From contig JBBCJI010000004.1 in NCBI GenBank assembly GCA_037190845.1, positions 62,001-126,000 on the forward strand: a stretch of 64,000 bases of DNA. Reading direction: 5' to 3'. The notes under the pieces were generated by a model. The model saw nothing but the letters and a program-made list of their open reading frames with translations, did not search any database and was not told where the DNA came from. The stretch comes from JBEBVQ01 sp037190845. GTDB lineage: Bacteria > Bacteroidota > Bacteroidia > Chitinophagales > Chitinophagaceae. Positions 25,626 through 33,736 of this stretch are shown here, in pieces. Positions within the stretch are counted from its first letter, which is position 1; every line of letters starts with the position of its first letter. The position numbers and the translations under genes were made by a program.

Positions 25626-26861
25626 ATGAAAGTTATGTTTTCGACAAGTATTTTAAACATTACTATTACCTCTTTTATTGACAAAAGAAGACTTTTAGCG
25701 GATGGAATGTACCCTGTTCGTATCAGGGTCAACCAAAAAAGAATAAGACAACATTATCTTACAGGGGTTACTATGACAGATATTGACTGGATGAGACTTC
25801 CGGTAGCAAAAAGTAAAGAATTGATCAGGCAAAAAGATTTGATCCAAATTGCTTTCAATCATATAAGAGATGCCGTAAATGAATTGGTTAAAGAAGATAA
25901 TTTTTCTTTTGATCAGTTAAATATCCGATTAGGTAAAGGGATTGATGCTACTGTCAATATTGCATTTAAAGCGAGGATTGAAAGAAGTGAATTTGAAGAA
26001 AAGTATTCGAGTGCTGAACTCTGCATGTATTCATTAAGATCAATAGAAGCATTTGCCGGAGAGAAGATAGCATTTTCACAGATCACTGTTGACTGGTTGA
26101 AACGTTTTGAAAAATTTCTCACTTCAAAAGGCAAATCATATACCACCATATCAATGTATATGCGTCAGTTGCAGGCAGTGATTAATGAGGCAAAAAAAGT
26201 CGGAGTTATAAAAACACATCAATACCCTTTTGGAGTTGGGAAATATGAAATTCCACAACATTCCGGAAGAAATATGGCTTTAACGATTGCACAGATCAAA
26301 GAGATATTTTCGTACGATTGTCATGATAAGACACTTGAATTTCGTAGGGATTTATGGATATTTTCATATCTCTGCAACGGAGCAAATGTAGCGGACATCT
26401 GCAACATGAAATATGAGAATATACGGAATGGTAATATTCAATTTTACAGGCAAAAAACGATTACAAAGTCAAAGATAAAAAAGGCGATTTTGGTGTGCAT
26501 AACAGATCGAATTCAGGAGATCATAGATAAATGGGGTAATAAACCGATGAGCCTCGATACCTATATTTTCCCTATTCTAACAGGAGATGAAACAGCTTTT
26601 GAACGGAGAAAAAAGGTTAAGGCATTTACTTATTCGCTAAATCATTACATGCAAAAGATCGGCCGGGTAGTCGGGATCGGTCATATTACGACTTACACAG
26701 CCCGTCATAGCTTCGCTACTGTTCTAAAACGTTCAGGAACTAATATTGCTTTTATCAGCGAGAGCCTGGGACACTCAGATATAAAAGTGACTGAAAATTA
26801 TTTAGCGAGCTTTGAGGATGAGGAAAGGCGAAAGAATGCGGAGTTATTGACTAATTTTTAA
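25626..26861 (+). CDS. int: Tyrosine recombinase (integrase) of the 15 kb element
   Basis: 411 residues. It has an N-terminal arm-binding domain (DGMYPVRIRVNQKRIRQHYL), a SAM-like core-binding domain (TVDWLKRFEKFLTSKGKSYT), and a catalytic domain with TARHSFAT (Arg 360, His 361), SLGHSDIKVTENY and Tyr 392. The usual first catalytic Arg is not obvious: the segment reads LCNGANVADICNMKY, as in many Bacteroidota element integrases. ATG 25626 is preferred to the GTG at 25599, which lies in the GTGTGCAC repeat. It would catalyse site-specific insertion into and excision from the tRNA-Ala gene; adjacency to attL is typical. Confidence 0.93.
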   Translation: MKVMFSTSILNITITSFIDKRRLLADGMYPVRIRVNQKRIRQHYLTGVTMTDIDWMRLPVAKSKELIRQKDLIQIAFNHIRDAVNELVKEDNFSFDQLNIRLGKGIDATVNIAFKARIERSEFEEKYSSAELCMYSLRSIEAFAGEKIAFSQITVDWLKRFEKFLTSKGKSYTTISMYMRQLQAVINEAKKVGVIKTHQYPFGVGKYEIPQHSGRNMALTIAQIKEIFSYDCHDKTLEFRRDLWIFSYLCNGANVADICNMKYENIRNGNIQFYRQKTITKSKIKKAILVCITDRIQEIIDKWGNKPMSLDTYIFPILTGDETAFERRKKVKAFTYSLNHYMQKIGRVVGIGHITTYTARHSFATVLKRSGTNIAFISESLGHSDIKVTENYLASFEDEERRKNAELLTNF

Positions 26862-26866
26862 TACGT

Positions 26867-29800
26867 TTAATTATGTCTATTATATATGTCCCTAAGTGCA
26901 AGAGAGCCAAGGTCTGAAATACACATACAAATAACGTTGGCTTCTTGTGTGAGTCCGTTCATATAAAGTTTATCAACGAAGCTATTTAAATCTGCTTCTA
27001 AATATGGCATCGCCAAACCACTATTATAGACCTTAGATACAATATCTGCTGCCCCCTTAAGATTTGAGTCTGCATTTTTGTAAATAAAACGCAGCATATT
27101 GTACGTATATCTATGTTCTTTACTAACAGAATCTAATGTACGTTGAGTATAGGATACAGTTTCACTATCTAATTCTGATGCCATTTCTACAAACCACAAC
27201 ATCATTGAAGGAATATCTTCAAATACTTGTTCACTTTCAATTATATCAAGCATAGTCCCCCACAGGGTTTTTATGTTTTGATACGAAAGTGTTTTTTTTC
27301 TCCAAGTAACATCTATCATTACTTTATATTGCACTTGATTTTTTTTCTTCAATATGCCACTGAGTATGCTATCTCTGTTTTCTAATGTCACTCCCCATTT
27401 CTCCCATTCCAGCAGTCCATAAATTACAATTATCTGCAATGGTCTACATTCATAAGTAAAATTATCTAAAGCCTTACCGAAGAGATTATTTTGTCTTAAC
27501 AAATTGTATAAATCTTTATTTGGCCGATAAAAACCATTTAGAGAACTTGTCAATCGGTCTTCAAAATTTTGATGATTTTCCTCGTAAAAAATTTTATGTA
27601 AATTTTCATTTACCCATTGCATATCAAGATATAATAGTAGCGGCAGAAATGAACCCAATGCTATATTGAAGTTCCTATCAGTATTGTCAACTTCATTAAG
27701 TTTGTTTGTTATATAGTCTTTTATAACATTCGGCCATGTAGCTCTCCCTTCAGTGTCAAAGTGACTTTTCGAGTATAATAATGCTATATTTAAAAGTGCA
27801 TGGTACAACTTTCCACGGAATGCAGTAAGTAGGTGTAGAGATAGGTCTCCTTTAATATCTTCATTGTGTGAATCTTCTGTTTTATGCAGCAAGAGTATAA
27901 TTAGATTGTTAACTTGTTCTATTTCATCATCGCTAAAGGAGAAATCATTTTCGTTTTTTGACAGTTCTAATAAAAAGTCCGGTATCATAGAAACAAATCT
28001 TTCGCGGATGTTATAATCATTTTGATCCCAAAAATTACTTTGATTAAGTACCAGTGTTATAAAATTGATTATAGGCAAGTAGATTGTAATTTTTTTGTTT
28101 CTAAGAGCTTCTGTCAATCCAGAAAATAGACTGCCTAAATAGATGATATTTATTTCCCCAAATTTCTCCAAGTCATATATGTATTTATAAGGTTCTTGCG
28201 AAGCACATATATGTATAACGCTAAATAACTCTCTGTAACTGGTGAAATGTTCATCTTCTGGCTTAAAAGCTTCAATATAATCAACTTGTTCTTGAATAGT
28301 CAATGAGTTAAAATCAGAAGGGATGGTTGCTTTTAGGGGCTCTATATCAGAAGTGTATGTGTCGAACTCAGGATGATTGATTGCGCAATTATTTAATGAA
28401 TTGTAATGAGTAAGTATCGCACTTAATCTTTTTTGAGTTTCGACAGTTGAAACGTTCAGAGACGTTAACCATCTACGTATTTCGAAGTAGCAATAATCTT
28501 GAGCTTCATCTTTATTGTTGAAAACTCCGATCTCTGATATGACTGTGCAAATACTAATTATCCAATCTATTATCTTATTTAACTGATCTAAACTATACGA
28601 TGGGGAAGTTTCTTTGATTAGAAGATAAGCTTCATGAATATGAATTGGTTCAGTACTATTATTAATGAAATCCCACCATATGCCCTCCGTGAGTGGAAAA
28701 TTATCTCTTACCAAGTGTATTCCTAATCTCTTAAGTATTGAAACTTTAGAATAAAGTAATTCATCAATAATGTTTAATAATTCCTCTTCTATAAGCAAAT
28801 TTGAAAAATCCCTTACAAAGTCGATTAAACTTGCTTCCCAACCATCCCAATATTTCCTTTGATCTGTATCCTCTATAGAAGGTATATCTAAATGAACTAA
28901 TTCTTTTCTATATAATTGACTTAAGACATCCATTACAATCATGATGGCATCTTTACCCAAGAGATTTACAATTCTATTTCCATGGTTTTCCAATAATTTT
29001 GAAATGTAATATTCTTCAACGTTATTTATGCGTTTAGTCATGGGAGATAGCTTGATTTCTCCTAAATCAATGGCCTCCTGCTCATGCACACTAAAACCAA
29101 ATAGAAATGATAAAAAAATGCGTAATCCGACCTTGTTTTTTTGTCTGATTAGTTTACTGGGAATTTCATCTGTTATACAATTTCCAAACCATGATATTGA
29201 ACTATCATCTTGAGATAATAGTGTCTTAAAAAATAGAAGCTCTCTTTCTGTAAAACCGTAGCCAATAGCATTTGATACTATTTGTACAATATTGGATAAA
29301 GTGAAAATATTTAGTATTAAATGACCCTCGGTATAGTTGTTAATAATTGGGTCAATAACTGACTTTAACTCCTTTTGAAAAACCTCATCGTCATTTTTTG
29401 CCATATTGACTAAATACCTCAAAACCATCCAATCATTTGGGATCCCTTTATCCTCTAATACAGGAGGTGCATTTTTGGTATCAAAAAAACCAGCATGTTG
29501 TAACAACGGCATCCATTGAGCGTGCTTCAGTCGTCCGAAAAAATAGCCAGCATGCGTAGGTTTTAATAATAAATTTTTTATGCCAGGTGGTAACTCATTA
29601 AACGGAGGGATTTCATTTTGCAGAAGTACATCTAACCTATTCGTAACTGCATAGAATGATCCAATGAACTTACCCAATATTTTTTCATAACTCACCCATA
29701 TGTCGAGCATTTCTCTACTATCTTTAGCTCGTCCATGTATATTTTCTCTGTCTCGATGTGCTATTCGGTGAAAATTCTTTGCAATATCAAACCACTCTTT

Positions 29801-30109
29801 CGCTAAAGAATCTTTTGGATCTCTTTTCCCTATAGCTACTAATATTGAAGCGAAATGTCCCTCCGTTATTCCTAAACCTTTTTGTATTTCATCTTTCATA
29901 TTAGCTGGAGCAAATATGTCTCTTAAGCCACCATCAATTTCACGAGCTAAATGAGCAATTAAATTAGCTTTTGAATCCAAGATACATGAAGGTGAAATGA
30001 GGAGAAGTGCGTCAATATAGAAGCTGGCAAGTGCCTCTCCAATTTCTTTTAATCCATAGTATATCCTTTCTTGGTCTCTATTAAGAATGTGGTATTTTTT
30101 TATTCTCAT
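26867..30109 (-). CDS. Large helical protein of unknown function (1080 residues)
   Basis: No family recognised. The protein is almost wholly alpha-helical, AT-rich in coding, with no signal peptide or clear transmembrane segment, and resembles HEAT/ARM-like solenoids in texture. An N-terminal part (about 30-190) is distinct: LIAHLAREIDGGLRDIFAPA followed by FHRIAHRDRENIHGRAKD, with several His/Arg residues that might form an active or binding site. No Walker motif or nuclease signature was found. ATG 30109 (MRIKKYHIL) is preferred to the listed TTG start 19 codons upstream. It ends 5 bp from the integrase stop (convergent). Large solenoids next to SIR2-like genes on elements are often defence proteins; that is only context. 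Confidence 0.65.
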   Translation of the reverse strand: MRIKKYHILNRDQERIYYGLKEIGEALASFYIDALLLISPSCILDSKANLIAHLAREIDGGLRDIFAPANMKDEIQKGLGITEGHFASILVAIGKRDPKDSLAKEWFDIAKNFHRIAHRDRENIHGRAKDSREMLDIWVSYEKILGKFIGSFYAVTNRLDVLLQNEIPPFNELPPGIKNLLLKPTHAGYFFGRLKHAQWMPLLQHAGFFDTKNAPPVLEDKGIPNDWMVLRYLVNMAKNDDEVFQKELKSVIDPIINNYTEGHLILNIFTLSNIVQIVSNAIGYGFTERELLFFKTLLSQDDSSISWFGNCITDEIPSKLIRQKNKVGLRIFLSFLFGFSVHEQEAIDLGEIKLSPMTKRINNVEEYYISKLLENHGNRIVNLLGKDAIMIVMDVLSQLYRKELVHLDIPSIEDTDQRKYWDGWEASLIDFVRDFSNLLIEEELLNIIDELLYSKVSILKRLGIHLVRDNFPLTEGIWWDFINNSTEPIHIHEAYLLIKETSPSYSLDQLNKIIDWIISICTVISEIGVFNNKDEAQDYCYFEIRRWLTSLNVSTVETQKRLSAILTHYNSLNNCAINHPEFDTYTSDIEPLKATIPSDFNSLTIQEQVDYIEAFKPEDEHFTSYRELFSVIHICASQEPYKYIYDLEKFGEINIIYLGSLFSGLTEALRNKKITIYLPIINFITLVLNQSNFWDQNDYNIRERFVSMIPDFLLELSKNENDFSFSDDEIEQVNNLIILLLHKTEDSHNEDIKGDLSLHLLTAFRGKLYHALLNIALLYSKSHFDTEGRATWPNVIKDYITNKLNEVDNTDRNFNIALGSFLPLLLYLDMQWVNENLHKIFYEENHQNFEDRLTSSLNGFYRPNKDLYNLLRQNNLFGKALDNFTYECRPLQIIVIYGLLEWEKWGVTLENRDSILSGILKKKNQVQYKVMIDVTWRKKTLSYQNIKTLWGTMLDIIESEQVFEDIPSMMLWFVEMASELDSETVSYTQRTLDSVSKEHRYTYNMLRFIYKNADSNLKGAADIVSKVYNSGLAMPYLEADLNSFVDKLYMNGLTQEANVICMCISDLGSLALRDIYNRHN

Positions 30110-30371
30110 AATTTGCAAACTCAAAACAATTGATACGATATTCTCAAAATTAATGATATTCAACAACTAATGTTAGGTGTAAAAAATGATATTGCTTTTT
30201 TCAAGAATCCTCCAAAAGAGTTACAATGAGAAAAGTCATATGTATTTCTTAACAAACCTACTATGAATACAAACAGAGAGCTATAATTATTGATAATAGT
30301 GGTTTTACAGACAAAATATTTTGACGGGATATGTTATATACAGAGAGAGAAAAGAGATGATATTATAATGA

Positions 30372-30400
30372 AAAAGCCGGCTTCATTGAACCCGGCTTTT
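30372..30400. terminator. Bidirectional intrinsic terminator
   Basis: AAAAGCCGG and CCGGCTTTT around an 11-base loop. It lies 17 bases beyond the stop of the 79-residue gene on the minus strand. Confidence 0.85.
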
Positions 30401-30416
30401 CTGACCCTGTTTTTTT

Positions 30417-30656
30417 TTAAAAAAAGAAACCTGCTAAATCTTGAGGTGCTACTTTTTTTTCTACCCACAAACTGAAACGCGATTTGTGAAGCATAAATTG
30501 CACGGATGGATTTTCCTCTTCACAAAGTATTGCCCATTCTGTTTCGGTGGTGGTTAGTTTTTGATCAACTGTTAAGAAAGCAACAACAATGTACTTCTTA
30601 GAATGGCCAGAAATTAGCATTACCGGCGATGCGATTGATAACGTTTGAATCTCCAT
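30417..30656 (-). CDS. Small protein of unknown function (79 residues)
   Basis: Starts at MEIQTLSIASPVMLIS; a longer reading begins at a TTG (30683) inside the promoter box TACTTTTG and is unlikely. Predicted alternating strands and helices with Trp, and a basic end (RFSLWVEKKVAPQDLAGFF). No membrane segment, no recognised family. It is divergent from the SIR2-like gene with about 70 bp between starts, and has its own terminator. It could be a small regulator or antitoxin-like partner for the SIR2-like protein; nothing in the sequence proves this. Confidence 0.55.
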   Translation of the reverse strand: MEIQTLSIASPVMLISGHSKKYIVVAFLTVDQKLTTTETEWAILCEEENPSVQFMLHKSRFSLWVEKKVAPQDLAGFFF

Positions 30657-30685
30657 TTGATAGATATTTATAGGTTTACTCAAAA

Positions 30686-30693
30686 GTACGATA
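30686..30693 (-). promoter_or_regulatory. -7 box of the 79-residue gene
   Basis: Approximate position. TACTTTTG on the minus strand, about 25 bases before the ATG. It overlaps the divergent control region shared with the SIR2-like gene. Confidence 0.5.
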
Positions 30694-30702
30694 TTCGCTA
30701 TA

Positions 30703-30720
30703 TTATACGATAGTGTATAA
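30703..30720. promoter_or_regulatory. TTATAC-N6-GTATAA inverted repeat
   Basis: A 6 bp perfect inverted repeat with a 6-base spacer in the divergent promoter region of the 79-residue and SIR2-like genes. Candidate operator. Confidence 0.35.
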
Positions 30721-30728
30721 GTATCGTT

Positions 30729-31766
30729 TTGAACAAAAAAGACACTGTGGATTCAAGTGAAATAAATGTAACCTATTTGCTCGGAGCAGGAGCGAGTGCA
30801 AAAGCTCTCCCTCTGGTTAAGGGAATAAAGAAACAGGAACGGGGCACTCCTGAAGCAGCCGTACTCGGTTTATCAGAGAGGTTTAGAGAGTTTGTTGACG
30901 AGTTCAATGAACCAATAGATCCTACATACAAAAATGACATAGATGGCATAAAAGAAAATCTACTGTATTTTGCTGACAAAGCAGAAGAATTTGGGACTAT
31001 TGATACTTATGCCAAATTTTTATTTAATAGACAAGATGATCAATATAAGACTCTAAAAAAAGCATTGTGCTTCTTTTTTGTTATAGAGCAAGTTCTCTAT
31101 CGGAAGTTTGACAACCGTATTTTAGGATTTCTAACAACGATAGAAAAAAGACGGTCATTACCAGAAAATGTAAATATTCTTACGTGGAACTACGACTTTC
31201 AATTGCAGATTGCTGGTGTGAAACTCGGTGGAAATTTTGAGCGACATGAGATGACAAGCAATACTTCTTCATGGCATCAACATGGATATTTTACCGCTAC
31301 ACCAAGTTTGGATTTTTTTCCGAGCCAAAACGAACCATATAACTTGATACACTTAAATGGGATCGCAGGATACGCATATCAAAAGGAGAGAAAGTTATCT
31401 TTAATTTCCAATTGGGATGGAGATATTAATGTCTTGTTACGCAAATTAAATCTTAAAGATGTGGAGCATGTATTGAATTTTGCTTGGGAAGAAAGTAAAG
31501 GAATCCAACGAGTCCAACGAGCGGTGAAAATTGCTGAAAATACAGATATTCTGGTTGTTATTGGCTATTCATTCCCTTTCTTTAACAGATTTGTTGACAG
31601 GCAGATATTCAAGACTCTAAAAGAGAATGGAAAATTTCGAAAAATCTATTTTCAAGATCCATTCATTGATGGACAATTTTTAAGAACCCAATTTCAGCTT
31701 GACGAAAAAGTGGATATTGAACACGTAAAAAAAGTGGACAGCTATTTTATCCCTATGGAGTTGTAG
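30729..31766 (+). CDS. SIR2-like domain protein (candidate NAD-consuming defence effector)
   Basis: 345 residues. SIR2_2-type features: the N-terminal nucleotide loop YLLGAGASAKALPL, ILTWNYDFQLQIA (the conserved NYD), LIHLNGIAG in place of the catalytic His strand, and the C-terminal IGYSFPFFNRFVDRQIF. In defence systems such domains destroy NAD+ on infection. There is no second effector or sensor domain, so the sensing partner would be another protein. No in-frame ATG precedes the GAGAS motif: TTG 30729 is used and GTG 30744 is possible. It is followed by a 33-codon frame with a good ribosome binding site. Confidence 0.85.
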   Translation: MNKKDTVDSSEINVTYLLGAGASAKALPLVKGIKKQERGTPEAAVLGLSERFREFVDEFNEPIDPTYKNDIDGIKENLLYFADKAEEFGTIDTYAKFLFNRQDDQYKTLKKALCFFFVIEQVLYRKFDNRILGFLTTIEKRRSLPENVNILTWNYDFQLQIAGVKLGGNFERHEMTSNTSSWHQHGYFTATPSLDFFPSQNEPYNLIHLNGIAGYAYQKERKLSLISNWDGDINVLLRKLNLKDVEHVLNFAWEESKGIQRVQRAVKIAENTDILVVIGYSFPFFNRFVDRQIFKTLKENGKFRKIYFQDPFIDGQFLRTQFQLDEKVDIEHVKKVDSYFIPMEL

Positions 31767-31780
31767 TGCAAGGAGATTAT

Positions 31781-31882
31781 ATGTCTTATCACGATTTCCC
31801 AATTTTCAAAAGTCCGCTATGGTATAAAGATGAAACGTTTTTTAGGTTCAGTCTGGATATTGCAATTAAGATAAAACCTTAA
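31781..31882 (+). pseudogene. 33-codon frame after the SIR2-like gene, likely truncated gene
   Basis: ATG 31781 is preceded by AAGGAGATTAT, one of the few good Shine-Dalgarno sites in the window. The product (MSYHDFPIFKSPLWYKDETF then FRFSLDIAIKIKP) looks like the start of a longer protein. The frame ends where it runs into the 3' end of the convergent abiEii gene. A second gene of the SIR2 operon may have been cut off when the abiE pair arrived; it could also be a genuine small gene. Confidence 0.4.
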
Positions 31883-32675
31883 AATGCCTTTTCGCCCCTC
31901 TGAAAATGGTATCATACATGGGCAGGTCATGAATCTGGCTGGCGAGTTTCCTTTCCCAGTCACGCTTGAAAGCAACTTCTTTGCTTAGCACTTTTTGTGC
32001 GAAATTTTTAGGGTCATGTTTTTTTCGCACTGCTTTATTGCAAAACAGAGCAGTGTGTTCTGCAATATTGATCCTCTCAATTTCGGCCAAATACCAAAAG
32101 TCGTATAGGTCACGCGGCTCAGTTCTTCCCATCAGCGCGGCCATTTTTTCAATCAGCACTTCGGCTAACGAATAACATGGCAGTTCAAAATCTTCTTCCA
32201 GGTCGGAGTAGTTTCTGTAAATGTTTTTGTGTTCTATTCCTGTTTCTAAAATCTCGCCTCTGGTAATGTCAATCTTCAGATCACGGCTGCCCATACTTCC
32301 CCTTAAAGAAGCCACATAGTCAATATAAAACTGTGGACTGCCTGATTCATGTACTGTCCATTTCTTTTCATCAATACGCATGTCTATGTTCGCTTCTTCT
32401 TTGATAAAATCAAAGAGATTGTTGAACTCCGTTCTTATTTCCTCGTTTGAAACGACTTCATCAACAAGTGTAAAATCCAAGTCTTCCGAAAAACGGTAAT
32501 CTTCAAAATATGCTTTTTTCAAAACGGTTCCTCCTTTAAAGACCAAAGCGTTTTTTAGTACTTCATTCTTTGAAATGGCATACAGCACCCACGACAAAAC
32601 ATAATCCTTTTCAATCTGCCGGTCACTAACTCTGTTCGCCGTTGCTATTTTATTTATCTCTTTTGGTTCAATCAT
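31866..32675 (-). CDS. abiEii: AbiEii-type nucleotidyltransferase toxin
   Basis: 269 residues. DNA polymerase beta-like nucleotidyltransferase: LVFKGGTVLKKAY, then YRFSEDLDFTLVD with the catalytic Asp pair, and DLYDFWYLAEIE further on, as in the AbiEii/AbiGii family. Known members are GTP-binding toxins of type IV toxin-antitoxin systems that modify tRNA or arrest growth, and give abortive infection. It starts 4 bp after the antitoxin stop codon, so translation is coupled. Length fits the family. Confidence 0.92.
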   Translation of the reverse strand: MIEPKEINKIATANRVSDRQIEKDYVLSWVLYAISKNEVLKNALVFKGGTVLKKAYFEDYRFSEDLDFTLVDEVVSNEEIRTEFNNLFDFIKEEANIDMRIDEKKWTVHESGSPQFYIDYVASLRGSMGSRDLKIDITRGEILETGIEHKNIYRNYSDLEEDFELPCYSLAEVLIEKMAALMGRTEPRDLYDFWYLAEIERINIAEHTALFCNKAVRKKHDPKNFAQKVLSKEVAFKRDWERKLASQIHDLPMYDTIFRGAKRHFKVLS

Positions 32676-32679
32676 GTTA

Positions 32680-33507
32680 TCAGCTAAAAATGGGTGAAAG
32701 AATAGAATCGTTGTCTATGTTCTGTTGAATGGCCCAACGGAAAATTGTTTTCCCTTCTTTAGGATACGAAGGTTCCAAAGCCACAAAAGAATTGCTTCTT
32801 AGTTTTTGTAACTCATCAATGACGGGGTGCTTTATTTCCAGCAATTCCAACAGAAACCCTAAACGCTTTATTACCGCCTGGGAATGGAAACGTTTTGCAT
32901 AGTCCAGGAGCGTGGGGTAATCAATCTTGTCTTTTGATTTATGAATGGCTTTGGCAATTTCTGTTATGCCGCCGGCGTATTGCGGTTTAAACAGACAATC
33001 AATAAACGTTTTCTCCAGGTTTGAACATTGTACTTTATTGTAGCTGTCAATCCATGTTTTTTTATTGCCGAAAAAGTGTTTTTCGTTGTGGTAAATAAAC
33101 TGGAAAGGGATATTTTTTATCAGGAGGGTTGACGGCTTGATCTGCCGGTTTACTACGATCTGCTCTTTCAGATGTGGCTGGGTCGTTAAGCTATGTATTT
33201 GCAGTGCGGAGAAATAACCGATATAATAATCTGCATCACCCACCAGGTATTGCGCCAGCAAATGCCAGTCGGGCATAAAGGTTTCAGCATCCAGCTCAAA
33301 AGGAATGACATAGTAAAGTCCTTCTTTTACCCGCATCAGCAAACCTCGCTTAGCCATATCGCTGAGCAGCTTCTTGACGGCATCGGTATTTGAATCCGGC
33401 AGCAGTTTGTATGCCTGATCTATGGTAAAGCCGGGTAGCTTTGCCTGGAGCAGCTTATCAAGCAACTCAGTCGCCTGAGATGATACGTTTTTATTTATTA
33501 TAGCCAT
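32680..33507 (-). CDS. abiEi: AbiEi-type antitoxin
   Basis: 275 residues. An N-terminal winged helix-turn-helix (FTIDQAYKLLPDSN and KKLLSDMAKRGLLMRVKEGL, ending YYVIPFE) is followed by the AbiEi C-terminal domain with YYIGYFSALQIHSLTTQPH and NLEKTFIDCLF. Known AbiEi proteins neutralise the toxin and repress their own promoter by binding inverted repeats. A perfect palindrome lies 5 bases before the start codon. First gene of the pair; its 3' end is 4 bp from the toxin ATG. Confidence 0.92.
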   Translation of the reverse strand: MAIINKNVSSQATELLDKLLQAKLPGFTIDQAYKLLPDSNTDAVKKLLSDMAKRGLLMRVKEGLYYVIPFELDAETFMPDWHLLAQYLVGDADYYIGYFSALQIHSLTTQPHLKEQIVVNRQIKPSTLLIKNIPFQFIYHNEKHFFGNKKTWIDSYNKVQCSNLEKTFIDCLFKPQYAGGITEIAKAIHKSKDKIDYPTLLDYAKRFHSQAVIKRLGFLLELLEIKHPVIDELQKLRSNSFVALEPSYPKEGKTIFRWAIQQNIDNDSILSPIFS

Positions 33508-33512
33508 TGGGT

Positions 33513-33529
33513 GAGTTTAAAACTCACTG
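33513..33529. promoter_or_regulatory. Candidate AbiEi operator
   Basis: GTGAGTTTAAAACTCAC is a 17-base palindrome between the likely -7 region (TATATCTTTA on the minus strand) and the abiEi ATG. Its place fits autoregulation by AbiEi. Confidence 0.6.
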
Positions 33530-33581
33530 TAAAGATATAAAAAATAAAATCTTTAGACAAAGGAAGTATTTTATGTGTTGT

Positions 33582-33622
33582 TCTAAAAAATCTTTTTTAA
33601 AAATCACTTCACCTCCTTCACC
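33582..33622 (-). repeat. GTGAAGGAGGTGAAG repeat, copy at the abiE side
   Basis: On the minus strand GGTGAAGGAGGTGAAG is followed by an A/T palindrome (TTTTTAAAAA). Two further copies lie at 40369-40404 and 40445-40485 in direct orientation near the right end of the element. Confidence 0.7.
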
Positions 33623-33687
33623 TTTATAATTCATATGGTTTATTTGTATTCATTCGTCAATTGAAAGAGTTTTTAGGAGTGAAATAA

Positions 33688-33713
33688 AAAGCGGGTTTGT
33701 CAGACCCGCTTTA
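33688..33713. terminator. Bidirectional terminator between T9SS gene and abiE
   Basis: AAAGCGGGT and ACCCGCTTT hairpin with A-rich and T-rich flanks, 24 bases after the stop of the T9SS gene. Confidence 0.8.
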
Positions 33714-33736
33714 AAACTATCATGCAATTTTATGGA

